Shown one piece after another: positions 17,431 to 25,309 of a stretch of DNA of 64,000 nucleotides. Source of the DNA: Haloarcula rara (GTDB lineage: Archaea > Halobacteriota > Halobacteria > Halobacteriales > Haloarculaceae). A model generated the notes under the pieces. It was not told the origin of the DNA. It worked only from the letters and a program-made list of their open reading frames with translations, and searched no databases. A program made the position numbers and the translations under genes. Positions within the stretch are counted from its first letter, which is position 1; every line of letters begins with the position of its first letter. The stretch covers positions 2,790,001 to 2,854,000 of the forward strand of contig NZ_CP119785.1 in NCBI RefSeq assembly GCF_029338235.1, read 5' to 3'.

Positions 17431-18192
17431 TCAGACGCTCTCGACCGTCATCGATACGCCGTCCTCGGCGAAGCGAACGTCGCCGTCGTAGGCCTCGCCC
17501 AGCGACGCCAGCATCTCCTCGTGGCGCCCCTCGGTGTGTGGGTACAGGTGGTTCAGGTAGACCCGCCCGACGTCGGCGTCGGCCGCGGCCAATGCGCGTC
17601 CGAGGCTCGTCGGTGTGGGGTGGTTCGAGACGTCGACGTCGTCGGGAAAGGAGCAGTCGTGGACGAACACGGCCGCGCCGTCGGCGAACTCGACGAGTTC
17701 CGGAAACGCCTCCGAGTCGCCGCTGAGCGCGACCGTGGGTCCACCGCCTGACGGCGTGAGTCGATAGGCGAAACACTGCATCGAGTGGCGGGTCTCCAGC
17801 CACTCGGCATCGAAGCCGGCAAGCCGTATCGTCGGTTCGTCGATATCGACCAGCCGAAGGTCCATGCGGTCTTGCATGTACTCGTGGACCGACAGCAGGT
17901 CAGAGACGAGCGCGACCGTGCCGGGCGGTCCGGCGATGGTCAGTTCGGTCTCGCCGGCCAGCCAGCGCGCTTTCAGCAGCACGTCGAGGTCCGAAACGTG
18001 GTCGAGGTGGTGGTGGGTCAACAGGACGGCGTCGACGCCTTCATAGCCAGTGTCGGTCCGTGCGAGCGCGTCCAGCACGCCGCTGCCACAGTCGACCAGC
18101 AGGGCGCCAGCGTCGGTTTCGAGCAGCGTTCCGGACTGTGCGCGGCTCCCGGTCGGCAACGCGGCCCCGGTCCCCAGGAAAGTGAGTCGCAT
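17431..18192 (-). CDS. MBL-fold hydrolase, ribonuclease Z-like
   Basis: 253 residues from the ATG at 18192. Longer upstream frames lack haloarchaeal character (PTNLALPPHSRA), so this start is preferred. MRLTFLGTGAALPTGSRAQSGTLLE and LLTHHHLDHVSDLDVLLKARW give the canonical HxHxDH. Later ligands are in LETRHSMQCFAYRLTPSGG, VALSGDSEAFPELVEFADG, HDCSF and YLNHLYPHTEG. This is the RNase Z/phosphodiesterase branch of the fold. True tRNase Z exosite features are not obvious, so the substrate is open. Confidence 0.85.
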   Translation of the reverse strand: MRLTFLGTGAALPTGSRAQSGTLLETDAGALLVDCGSGVLDALARTDTGYEGVDAVLLTHHHLDHVSDLDVLLKARWLAGETELTIAGPPGTVALVSDLLSVHEYMQDRMDLRLVDIDEPTIRLAGFDAEWLETRHSMQCFAYRLTPSGGGPTVALSGDSEAFPELVEFADGAAVFVHDCSFPDDVDVSNHPTPTSLGRALAAADADVGRVYLNHLYPHTEGRHEEMLASLGEAYDGDVRFAEDGVSMTVESV

Positions 18193-18381
18193 AGCTCGGC
18201 TATGCGGGGGGAGGGCCAAATTGGTTGGTGCGCCAGCGGGTGAGTGGGTGGATGGCCGTCGACGGAGGGTCAGAGACACGTGGGCAAACGCGTCATTCGA
18301 CGGCCTGTGTATGGCTACTGACGGGACTCCCAAAAGGACATCTGAGGCTCAAAAAACGATTTGAGCGACCGAAAGCGGTGG

Positions 18382-19236
18382 TCACGACGTGTAGGCCCAC
18401 GTCACACCGACAACGGCGAGGACGAGGAGCCCGCCGAGGAAGAACGCGACCCCCGGTTCGAGGTCGGCCCCGCCGCCACTGGCCACGGTCGTAGCGGTCT
18501 CGACCGCCTCCTGTGCTGTCTCGACGGGGGTCGAGGGCTCGGGTGTCGGCGTCTCCGTCGGCGTCTCTGTCGGCGTCTCGTTGGCCTCCAGAATGCCGAC
18601 GCCACCGCCATCGTCCGTCGGTTGCGGGGTATCGGTCGACGCCGGTTCCGGGGCTTCGGTCGATTCCGCTCCCGATTGAGCCTCGGCCGAGTCTGGAGTC
18701 GGAGTCGACTCCGGCGTGTTCGCCGTCTCGTTGGCGCCGGCACCGCCGGGCTCGGAACCCGACCCGCTGGGGCTCTCGGGCGAGCCAAACAGCCCCGGAA
18801 TCGTCCCGAAGACGGCCTGCACCATGACACTCGCCGCCGTGAGCAGGCCGATAGCGGGGACGAACCGCTCGACCAGCGAGCGCAGCGTCCGCTTGCTGTC
18901 GGGCGTCCCGACGAAGACGACGAGCGGGTCCTCCGGCGGCTCGTACACCGTCATCTCCTGGCCCTTCTCGGAGTACTGGGTGCCGGCGACCGCGATGAGC
19001 TCCTCGCTCTCTAGCTTCTCCAAGTGGTAGGAGACCTTCTGGATGGACATATCGAGACGATCGGCCAGCTCGGAGGGGGTTCCGGGCTCCTCGTAGACGG
19101 CGTTGAGGATGTCGCGGGCCGTCTCCGAGCCGAGTGCGTCGAAGACGGACGCGACGTCCTCGTCGACGCCGACGACCTGTAACTCACCGTCCTGTGAGGT
19201 GCTCGTGTCGGGGCCGCGGGAGGGCAGGAGGGACAT
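18382..19236 (-). CDS. Membrane-anchored winged-helix (ArsR-like) regulator
   Basis: 284 residues from ATG 19236 (MSLLPSRGPDTSTSQDGELQ). The HTH domain (about 20-100) reads VFDALGSETARDILNAVYEEPGTPSELADRLDMSIQKVSYHLEKLESEELI. One helix follows at about 140-165 (AIGLLTAASVMVQAVFGTIPGLFG), then a Ser/Thr/Pro/Glu-rich linker with TPTE repeats and a C-terminal helix (FFLGGLLVLAVVGVTWAY). The haloarchaeal pattern suggests a DNA-binding domain tethered to the membrane with an extracellular linker. It is divergent from the Lhr gene 104 bp away. Confidence 0.82.
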   Translation of the reverse strand: MSLLPSRGPDTSTSQDGELQVVGVDEDVASVFDALGSETARDILNAVYEEPGTPSELADRLDMSIQKVSYHLEKLESEELIAVAGTQYSEKGQEMTVYEPPEDPLVVFVGTPDSKRTLRSLVERFVPAIGLLTAASVMVQAVFGTIPGLFGSPESPSGSGSEPGGAGANETANTPESTPTPDSAEAQSGAESTEAPEPASTDTPQPTDDGGGVGILEANETPTETPTETPTPEPSTPVETAQEAVETATTVASGGGADLEPGVAFFLGGLLVLAVVGVTWAYTS

Positions 19237-19340
19237 ATCGCAGAGACGAACGGCCAGTGTAATGAATTTCGTGGAGCGGGGTTTGACCGACAGGCCGTGC
19301 GGAACCCACTTGTCCGTCCGCGCCAACTGCTATCCAGACG

Positions 19341-22079
19341 ATGGACCCGCGCGAGCGACTCGCCGCGACGGACCCTCCCTTCGACGCGGCGTCGGTCGAT
19401 ATCGACGACGCCGACGTGCTCGAACCGCTCGCGCCGGTGGTCGCGGAGTGGTGGGTCGAGCAGTTCGGCGAGTTCGTCCCCGACAACGGCGGCTTCTTCA
19501 CGCCGCCCCAGACGGAGGCGATCCCGCTCATCCACGAGGGCACGAACGCGCTGGTCTGTGCCCCGACCGGCTCCGGGAAGACGCTCGCCTCCTTCACCGC
19601 CATTATCAACGAGCTGTTTACGAAGGCTCGCGAGGAAAGCCTCGACAACAGCGTCTACTGTCTGTACGTCTCGCCGCTGAAGTCACTGGCCAACGACATC
19701 CACCGGAATCTAACAGTACCTCTCGAGGGTATCACAGACAAGCTGGACGAACGGGGCGAGGCCGTCGAGATTCGCCACGCCATCCGCCACGGCGACACGA
19801 GCAGCGCCGACCGGCAGGCGATGCTCGAGACGACGCCCCACATCCTCAACACGACGCCCGAGACGCTGGCGATACTGCTCAACTCGCCGAAGTTCCAGGA
19901 AAAACTCGAGACGGTCGAGTACGTCGTCGTCGACGAGATTCACAGCCTGGCGGAGAACAAACGCGGCACCCACCTCTCGGTGTCCCTGGAGCGACTGGAG
20001 CAGATGACCGAGGGCTCGCCGACGCGCATCGGCTGTTCGGCGACGGTCGAACCGCTGGAGACGGTCGCGGAGTTCCTCGTGGGCCGCGAGGCGCCCGGTG
20101 GCGACCCCCGGCCGTACGAAATCGTCGACACCCGCTTCGTCCGAGACCTGGACGTCGAACTCTCCTGTCCGACCGACGACCTCATCGACACGCCGACCAG
20201 CGTCGTCACCGACCGGTTCTACCGGCAGCTCCACGAGCACGTCCAAGACCACACGAACACGCTCGTGTTCACGAACACCCGTTCGGGCGCCGAGCGGGTC
20301 CTCCAGAACCTCCGGGAACGCTACGACGACTACGACCAGGACAACTCGGGCTGTCACCACGGCTCGCTCTCGAAGGACAAACGCCACGAGATAGAGGGCG
20401 CACTGAAAGCGGGCGAGCTGGACGTGGTGACGACCTCGACCAGTCTCGAACTCGGTATCGACATGCCCTACATCGACCTCGTCGTCCAGGTCGGCTCGCC
20501 CAAATCCGTCGCCGCACTGCTCCAGCGCGTCGGCCGCGCCGGCCACCAGCTCGGCGAGACCGTCGAAGGGCGTGTCGTCGCGCTGGACCGCGACGAACTC
20601 ATCGAGTGTGCGGTGATGCTCGGAAAGGCGACCGACGGCTTCGTCGACCGGGTGTTCATCCCAGAGAACGCCCAGGACGTGGCTACCCAGCACGTCTACG
20701 GAATGGCCATCAATCAAGTCCGCCCCGAATCTGAGGTCAGGGGTATCCTCGAACGGGCGTATCCCTACCGCAACTACACGGACGAACAGTGGGAGCAGCT
20801 CTGTCGGTATCTGACCGCCGATTACCCCGGGATGGAGGACAAGAACGTCTACGCGAAGATATGGCGCGACGCCAACGACCCGCCCGACGGCGAGTACCAC
20901 TACGACGAGTACGCGGTGGACGAGCCACTCGTCGGCAAGCGCGGCCGGCTTGCGCGGGTCATCTACATGACCAACATCGGGACCATCCCGGACTCCTTTA
21001 CCTGTGACGTCATCACCCGCAGCGGCGACGAGTGGGTCGGGCAACTGGATGAGTCCTATCTGGACAAACTCGAGAAGGGCGACGTCTTCGTCCTGGGCGG
21101 GTCGAACTACGAGTACCGGTACCGGCGCGGCTCGAAAGTGTACGTCGACCCGACGGCGGCCCGACCGAACGTCCCCTCGTGGTTCTCCGAGCGGCTCCCG
21201 CTCTCCTATGACCTGGGCCGGGAGGTACTGACGTTCCAGCGTGACCTGCTGGCGAAGCTCGAAGCGGGCGGGCTCTCTGAGGTCCGCAACTGGCTCAGAA
21301 CCTTCCCGCTGGACGAGCATTCTGTCCGTGCTATCGCGCGGATGTTCAGCGAACAGGTCGCCTACGCCGGCAGTGAGTCGGTCGCGACGGACGAGCGCCT
21401 GGTCGTCGAGGAAGCGATGGACCACGACGAGTACGAACGCCACTACCACGTCCACTCGAACTACGGGCGGCGGTTCAACGACGGCTTCTCGCGCCTGCTC
21501 GCCCACCGAATCGCCCAGGCCGCCAACGCCAACGTCCAGGTCGCCGTCGCCGACAACGGCTTTACCCTCTCGATGCCGCTCAACCGGAAGGTCGACATCG
21601 AGCGCATCGTACGGGACATCGACCCCGGCGAGGTCCGTGGAGACCTGCGTGCGGCCCTTTCCGGGACGGACCTGCTCCAGCGGTACTTCCGCATCAACGC
21701 CACGCGCTCGCTGATGATTCTCAAACGCTACAAGGGGTACGAGAAATCCGCGAGCGAACAGCAGGTCTCTGCGGAGATGCTGCTTGGCTTCGCCGAGGAC
21801 CTCGGGGATTTCGCTGTCGTCGAGGAGACCTACCGCGAGATTCTGCAGGACAAGCTCAACGTCGCCGCCATCGAGGCCGTGCTGACCGATATCGAGCGCG
21901 AACGGGTGGACGTGACGACGATTCGCGTGGACTCGCCCTCGCCGCGTGCGTTCGGGCTGGCGACCCTGCTGGCAAGCGACGTGGTCCTCGCCGAGGACGA
22001 GTCGGCCGTGCTCGCGGAGTTCCACCGGCGGGTGATAGCGAAAATCGAGGGCGACGACGCAGTCGCTGTGGACGATTGA
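19341..22079 (+). CDS. Lhr-type ATP-dependent helicase
   Basis: 912 residues. Walker A CAPTGSGKTLASFTA, motif Ia YVSPLKSLANDI, Walker B VVVDEIHSLAENKRG, motif III GCSATVEPLE, motif V TTSTSLELGIDMP, motif VI QRVGRAGHQ. The long C-terminal region is the Lhr-specific winged helix and core extension (RGSKVYVDPTAARPNVPSWFSERLPLSYDLG). Lhr proteins unwind DNA-DNA and DNA-RNA forks in repair and recombination. This is a single-copy-looking gene divergent from the HTH regulator. Confidence 0.92.
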   Translation: MDPRERLAATDPPFDAASVDIDDADVLEPLAPVVAEWWVEQFGEFVPDNGGFFTPPQTEAIPLIHEGTNALVCAPTGSGKTLASFTAIINELFTKAREESLDNSVYCLYVSPLKSLANDIHRNLTVPLEGITDKLDERGEAVEIRHAIRHGDTSSADRQAMLETTPHILNTTPETLAILLNSPKFQEKLETVEYVVVDEIHSLAENKRGTHLSVSLERLEQMTEGSPTRIGCSATVEPLETVAEFLVGREAPGGDPRPYEIVDTRFVRDLDVELSCPTDDLIDTPTSVVTDRFYRQLHEHVQDHTNTLVFTNTRSGAERVLQNLRERYDDYDQDNSGCHHGSLSKDKRHEIEGALKAGELDVVTTSTSLELGIDMPYIDLVVQVGSPKSVAALLQRVGRAGHQLGETVEGRVVALDRDELIECAVMLGKATDGFVDRVFIPENAQDVATQHVYGMAINQVRPESEVRGILERAYPYRNYTDEQWEQLCRYLTADYPGMEDKNVYAKIWRDANDPPDGEYHYDEYAVDEPLVGKRGRLARVIYMTNIGTIPDSFTCDVITRSGDEWVGQLDESYLDKLEKGDVFVLGGSNYEYRYRRGSKVYVDPTAARPNVPSWFSERLPLSYDLGREVLTFQRDLLAKLEAGGLSEVRNWLRTFPLDEHSVRAIARMFSEQVAYAGSESVATDERLVVEEAMDHDEYERHYHVHSNYGRRFNDGFSRLLAHRIAQAANANVQVAVADNGFTLSMPLNRKVDIERIVRDIDPGEVRGDLRAALSGTDLLQRYFRINATRSLMILKRYKGYEKSASEQQVSAEMLLGFAEDLGDFAVVEETYREILQDKLNVAAIEAVLTDIERERVDVTTIRVDSPSPRAFGLATLLASDVVLAEDESAVLAEFHRRVIAKIEGDDAVAVDD

Positions 22080-22197
22080 GGGCGTCGGCGCCGCACAGGA
22101 CAAACCGCTTCCTGTTCGCTGTCTGGACGAGTCGTAGCTTCGAGGGGTTGCGCGGGGACCGATAGCAACGGACGTTGCGAAACCAGCCTGAGAGGAC

Positions 22198-23115
22198 TCA
22201 GTTCATCTCGTCGTCGTCGCTCATCGACTCACCCTCGCTCATGGAGTCCTTTGGCGTCAGCGTCACCGTGATAGCCTCCTCGACGGCCGGGTAGCTGTGT
22301 CCGTCGTCGACCTGGCTTATCGGCCGAACCACGCCGCCCTCGTCGTCGCCCTGGTCGAAGCTGTCCTGGGCGGGCGCCTGGTCGGGGCCTTCGCCCGGTG
22401 GCTCCGCGTTGGGCTCCGTGCCGGCGTCGAGGAGGGTGACGCTAGCTGTGACGTCGCCGGAGACCGGCTTGCCGTCCTCGGGCCAGAGCGGGATGCCGCC
22501 CTCGCCCGCAGAGTAGAAGAGGTCGTTGGACGGGACGAACATACTCGCAAAGGAGAGTTTCTGGCCGGGCGTGGCCTGGACGTCGAACTCGAAGGCACCG
22601 CCCGGCGCGATGGGCGGCGCGCCGGGAACCTCGCCCATCGGGTCGTTCGGGTCGGCAACTGTGTCGTCGGGGTCGAACGTTCCAGAGTGAGCGACGCCGT
22701 CGTCCATCCCGTCGAGTTCGTCGACGAGTCCGTCTTCGCCTTCGAAGCCGCTGGCATGACCGGATTCGGCCAGCGCTTCGAGCCCGATAGAGGCCGCCTC
22801 CCCCGCTGTGTAGATCGGGTTGTCGCCGGAGTGAACCGCGTAGGCGCCCGGCGTGAGCCAGATGGCGCCGCCAGTTGGCGTCTCGGCACCGTAGAAATCC
22901 GTGGGCGCGACGTTCTCGATGCGGACGGTGACGGTCGTCTGTTCTATCATGCTGCCCTCGGTCTCGGTCAGCTGCTCGTCCATCGTGGTCATGTTCTCAG
23001 CGGTTCCGTCCGCGGTACCACTCCCTCCGGTGTCACCGCTACAGCCGGCGAGGGCGAGCGCGGCCGCACTCCCCGTCGCGGCGATAAATTTCCGTCGAGT
23101 CGAACTGTCTGACAT
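22198..23115 (-). CDS. Tat-exported lipoprotein with spondin_N-like domain
   Basis: 305 residues from ATG 23115. The signal SSTRRKFIAATGSAAALALAGCSG carries a twin-arginine motif and a lipobox (LAGC), so the protein should be folded before export and lipid-anchored. After a Ser/Thr/Glu-rich linker comes VTVRIENVAPTDFYGAETPTG and ALAESGHASGFEGEDG, typical of spondin_N-like domains (beta-sandwich, haloarchaeal versions unstudied). FDVQATPGQKLSFASMFVPSNDLFYS is the conserved second half. The acidic tail (SMSEGESMSDDDEMN) repeats SMS. Confidence 0.82.
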   Translation of the reverse strand: MSDSSTRRKFIAATGSAAALALAGCSGDTGGSGTADGTAENMTTMDEQLTETEGSMIEQTTVTVRIENVAPTDFYGAETPTGGAIWLTPGAYAVHSGDNPIYTAGEAASIGLEALAESGHASGFEGEDGLVDELDGMDDGVAHSGTFDPDDTVADPNDPMGEVPGAPPIAPGGAFEFDVQATPGQKLSFASMFVPSNDLFYSAGEGGIPLWPEDGKPVSGDVTASVTLLDAGTEPNAEPPGEGPDQAPAQDSFDQGDDEGGVVRPISQVDDGHSYPAVEEAITVTLTPKDSMSEGESMSDDDEMN

Positions 23116-23266
23116 TGCGTCTGGCCGGACGGAAGGGCCTTGAATAGGCATTTTTCTACATTCGGGGCGACTCTGTTCCAATTTCCCCCAGACTCTCTTC
23201 GGAATCGGTCTCCCCTGCGCAATCGCGGTCCGTACCATTAATCCGGCTCTCGGCCCACGACATCGT

Positions 23267-23728
23267 ATGGAGTCGCTGCATCCGCGAGTCAGACTGCTGT
23301 GGACCGGTCGGACGGCCCTCAGTAGCCTGGTTCTCGTCGGCCTGGTCGTCGTCGCGGACCGGTTCGTCCTCTCGCTGCCGGTCGAACTCGCAGTCGCTGG
23401 CTGGGTGATTCTCACCGCGCTGGGCGCCGTCCACGCCGTCTTCGCCCACCGAATCTGGCGGTTCGAGCTACAGGACGACGCGCTCTTCCTCGTCCGCGGC
23501 GTGGTGACACGAACCGACACGTCGGTCCCGTACGTCAGGGTCCAGCACGTCGACACCACGCGCGGCCCTGTCGAGCGAACCGCCGGACTCGCCAGTGTCG
23601 TCATCTACACCGCCGGCTCGCGCGGCGCCGACATCACGATACCGGGACTGCGCCCCGAGCGGGCGACCGAACTGCGCGAACGGCTGCGTGACCTCGCCGG
23701 CGAGAGCGAGGCCACGGACGCCGTATGA
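23267..23728 (+). CDS. PH-domain membrane protein, YdbS-like
   Basis: 153 residues. Two N-terminal helices (ALSSLVLVGLVVVADRFVLS and ELAVAGWVILTALGAVHAVFA) are followed by a bacterial-PH2 domain with RGVVTRTDTSVPYVRVQHVDTTRGPVERTAGLASV, the conserved RIQ-V-D-Q-G-like motif. It overlaps the next gene by 4 bases (ATGA), and the pair matches the YdbS/YdbT arrangement known from Bacillus and haloarchaea. The role is unknown; in Bacillus the pair is linked to envelope stress. Confidence 0.85.
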   Translation: MESLHPRVRLLWTGRTALSSLVLVGLVVVADRFVLSLPVELAVAGWVILTALGAVHAVFAHRIWRFELQDDALFLVRGVVTRTDTSVPYVRVQHVDTTRGPVERTAGLASVVIYTAGSRGADITIPGLRPERATELRERLRDLAGESEATDAV

Positions 23729-25296
23729 GACGGCTCAACCCTCTCAGTGGCGCCCTGCGCGTCGGTCGCGGGCTGCTCCAGGGCGCCTTCTTCGGCGTCA
23801 TCGCCGGGACCACGCTGGCCGGCTTCCTCGGCCTGCCCCCAGCGGCCGCCCCGCTACTTGTCCCGGCGCTGGCGCTGGTCCTCGGGGGCTTCGCGCTGGC
23901 GCGATACTACCGGTTCACGTACGAAATCGAGGGGGACACGCTACGGGTCGAATCAGGCGTCATCGCCCGGCAGTCCAGAGAGATACCGCTCGGACGCATC
24001 CAGAACGTCGACAGCAGACAGGGCGTGGTGAACCGCGTGCTCGGGCTCAGCGTCGTGGCCTTCGAGACTGCGGGCGGGGCCACCACCGAGGCGACACTCG
24101 ACGCGGTCGCCGAATCGGAGGCCGACCGGCTCCGCCGACTCGTCCAGCGCCACGGTGAGTTCGAGGAGACGGAACCGGCCGGTGAAGCGGACGCGGACGG
24201 CGCCGGAGCGTCGGCTGACCCCACCGCGCGTGCCGACGAGCGGTCCGGCCGCGTCGATAGCGAGGAGCTGTTCAACTTCACCACCCGGGACCTGCTGACC
24301 TACGCCGTCGTCTCGGTGCGGCCGGCTGCACCCGCTTTGCTGCTGGTAGGGCTGCCTCTCGGCATCGACGCCCTGCTGACTGTCATCCGGTTCAATCTGG
24401 GGCTGGTCGGGGCCCGCCCGACGGTGTCACTTTCCGTCCTGGACGCCCTCGGACCGCCGCGACTGGTGGCACTCGTGGTCTTTACCGCCCTGCAGTTCCT
24501 GCTGGCCGCCCTCGTCTTGAGTATCGTGTTGACCGTCATCGAGTACTACGATTTCCGGCTGGTCCGGGAGGGAGATGACTTGCGGTACGAGCGGGGACTA
24601 CTCCGTCGGTACAGCGGCACCATCCCGCTGTCGAAGGTCCAGACCGTCTCGATACGGGAGAACGCTCTGATGCGCCGGTTCGGATTCGCCACGTTGGCCG
24701 TCGAGACCGCCGGCTACAGCGGTGGGAACCGGGAGTCCGGCCAGGGCGTCGCTATCCCGATGGCCCCGCGACCGGTAGTCTACGACCTCGCAGCGGACAT
24801 CGAATCGTTCGGCGACCTCGACTTCGAGCGGGCGCCGACGCGGGCCCGTCGTCGGTACGCCGCCCGCTTTGCCATCGTCGCCGGCGTCGTGACGGCTGTC
24901 GGCTACGCTGTCGATACGTTCCTGTTCGGGAGCGGCTACTGGTGGCTGTTGCTGAGCCTCTTCCTCGTGGTCCCGCCCGCGGCACACCTCCGGTGGCGAC
25001 ACCGCGGTATCGCCCTGGACGACGACGTGCTGGCGACCCGAACGGGGTTCTGGCGCCAGACGACCCGTATCGTCCCGTACTACCGGGTCCAGACGGTGTT
25101 CGTCGGCCGGTCGCCGTTCCAGCGCCGGCGCGACCTCGCGACGGTGACGGCGGACACGGCGTCGACGAGCACCATCGTCGGCGGGTCAGCCCGGGCCTAC
25201 GACGTCGACGACGAGCGGGCCACACAGCTGCGCGAGATACTTCGCGAACGGCTCTACAGCGACTTGTTGGCGAGAAAGCACGACCGCGACGCCTGA
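23725..25296 (+). CDS. PH-domain membrane protein, YdbT-like
   Basis: 523 residues with three PH2-type repeats, each introduced by hydrophobic hairpins: VIARQSREIPLGRIQNVDSRQGVVNRVLGL (about 75-115), LLRRYSGTIPLSKVQTVSIRENALMRRFGF (about 290-325) and WRQTTRIVPYYRVQTVFVGRSPFQRRRDLATV (about 435-470). About six membrane helices. It is translationally coupled to the YdbS-like gene through the ATGA overlap. The domain order and length match YdbT. Confidence 0.87.
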   Translation: MRRLNPLSGALRVGRGLLQGAFFGVIAGTTLAGFLGLPPAAAPLLVPALALVLGGFALARYYRFTYEIEGDTLRVESGVIARQSREIPLGRIQNVDSRQGVVNRVLGLSVVAFETAGGATTEATLDAVAESEADRLRRLVQRHGEFEETEPAGEADADGAGASADPTARADERSGRVDSEELFNFTTRDLLTYAVVSVRPAAPALLLVGLPLGIDALLTVIRFNLGLVGARPTVSLSVLDALGPPRLVALVVFTALQFLLAALVLSIVLTVIEYYDFRLVREGDDLRYERGLLRRYSGTIPLSKVQTVSIRENALMRRFGFATLAVETAGYSGGNRESGQGVAIPMAPRPVVYDLAADIESFGDLDFERAPTRARRRYAARFAIVAGVVTAVGYAVDTFLFGSGYWWLLLSLFLVVPPAAHLRWRHRGIALDDDVLATRTGFWRQTTRIVPYYRVQTVFVGRSPFQRRRDLATVTADTASTSTIVGGSARAYDVDDERATQLREILRERLYSDLLARKHDRDA

Positions 25297-25309
25297 CTGG
25301 CCTTCACGG

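Noticed and set aside
18193..18333. Upstream extension of the RNase Z-like gene to 18333
   Set aside because: The added residues are non-acidic and Pro/Arg-rich; the ATG at 18192 begins the standard MRLTFLGTG strand.
18544..18590. 12-bp GTCGGCGTCTC repeat considered as a mobile or regulatory repeat
   Set aside because: It encodes the TPTE repeats of the regulator's linker, an ordinary low-complexity coding repeat.
19710..22103. Long minus-strand frame of about 797 codons opposite the Lhr helicase gene
   Set aside because: It is the high-GC shadow of the helicase: repeated V/G/R/D composition, no family motifs, and the opposite strand is a clear helicase.
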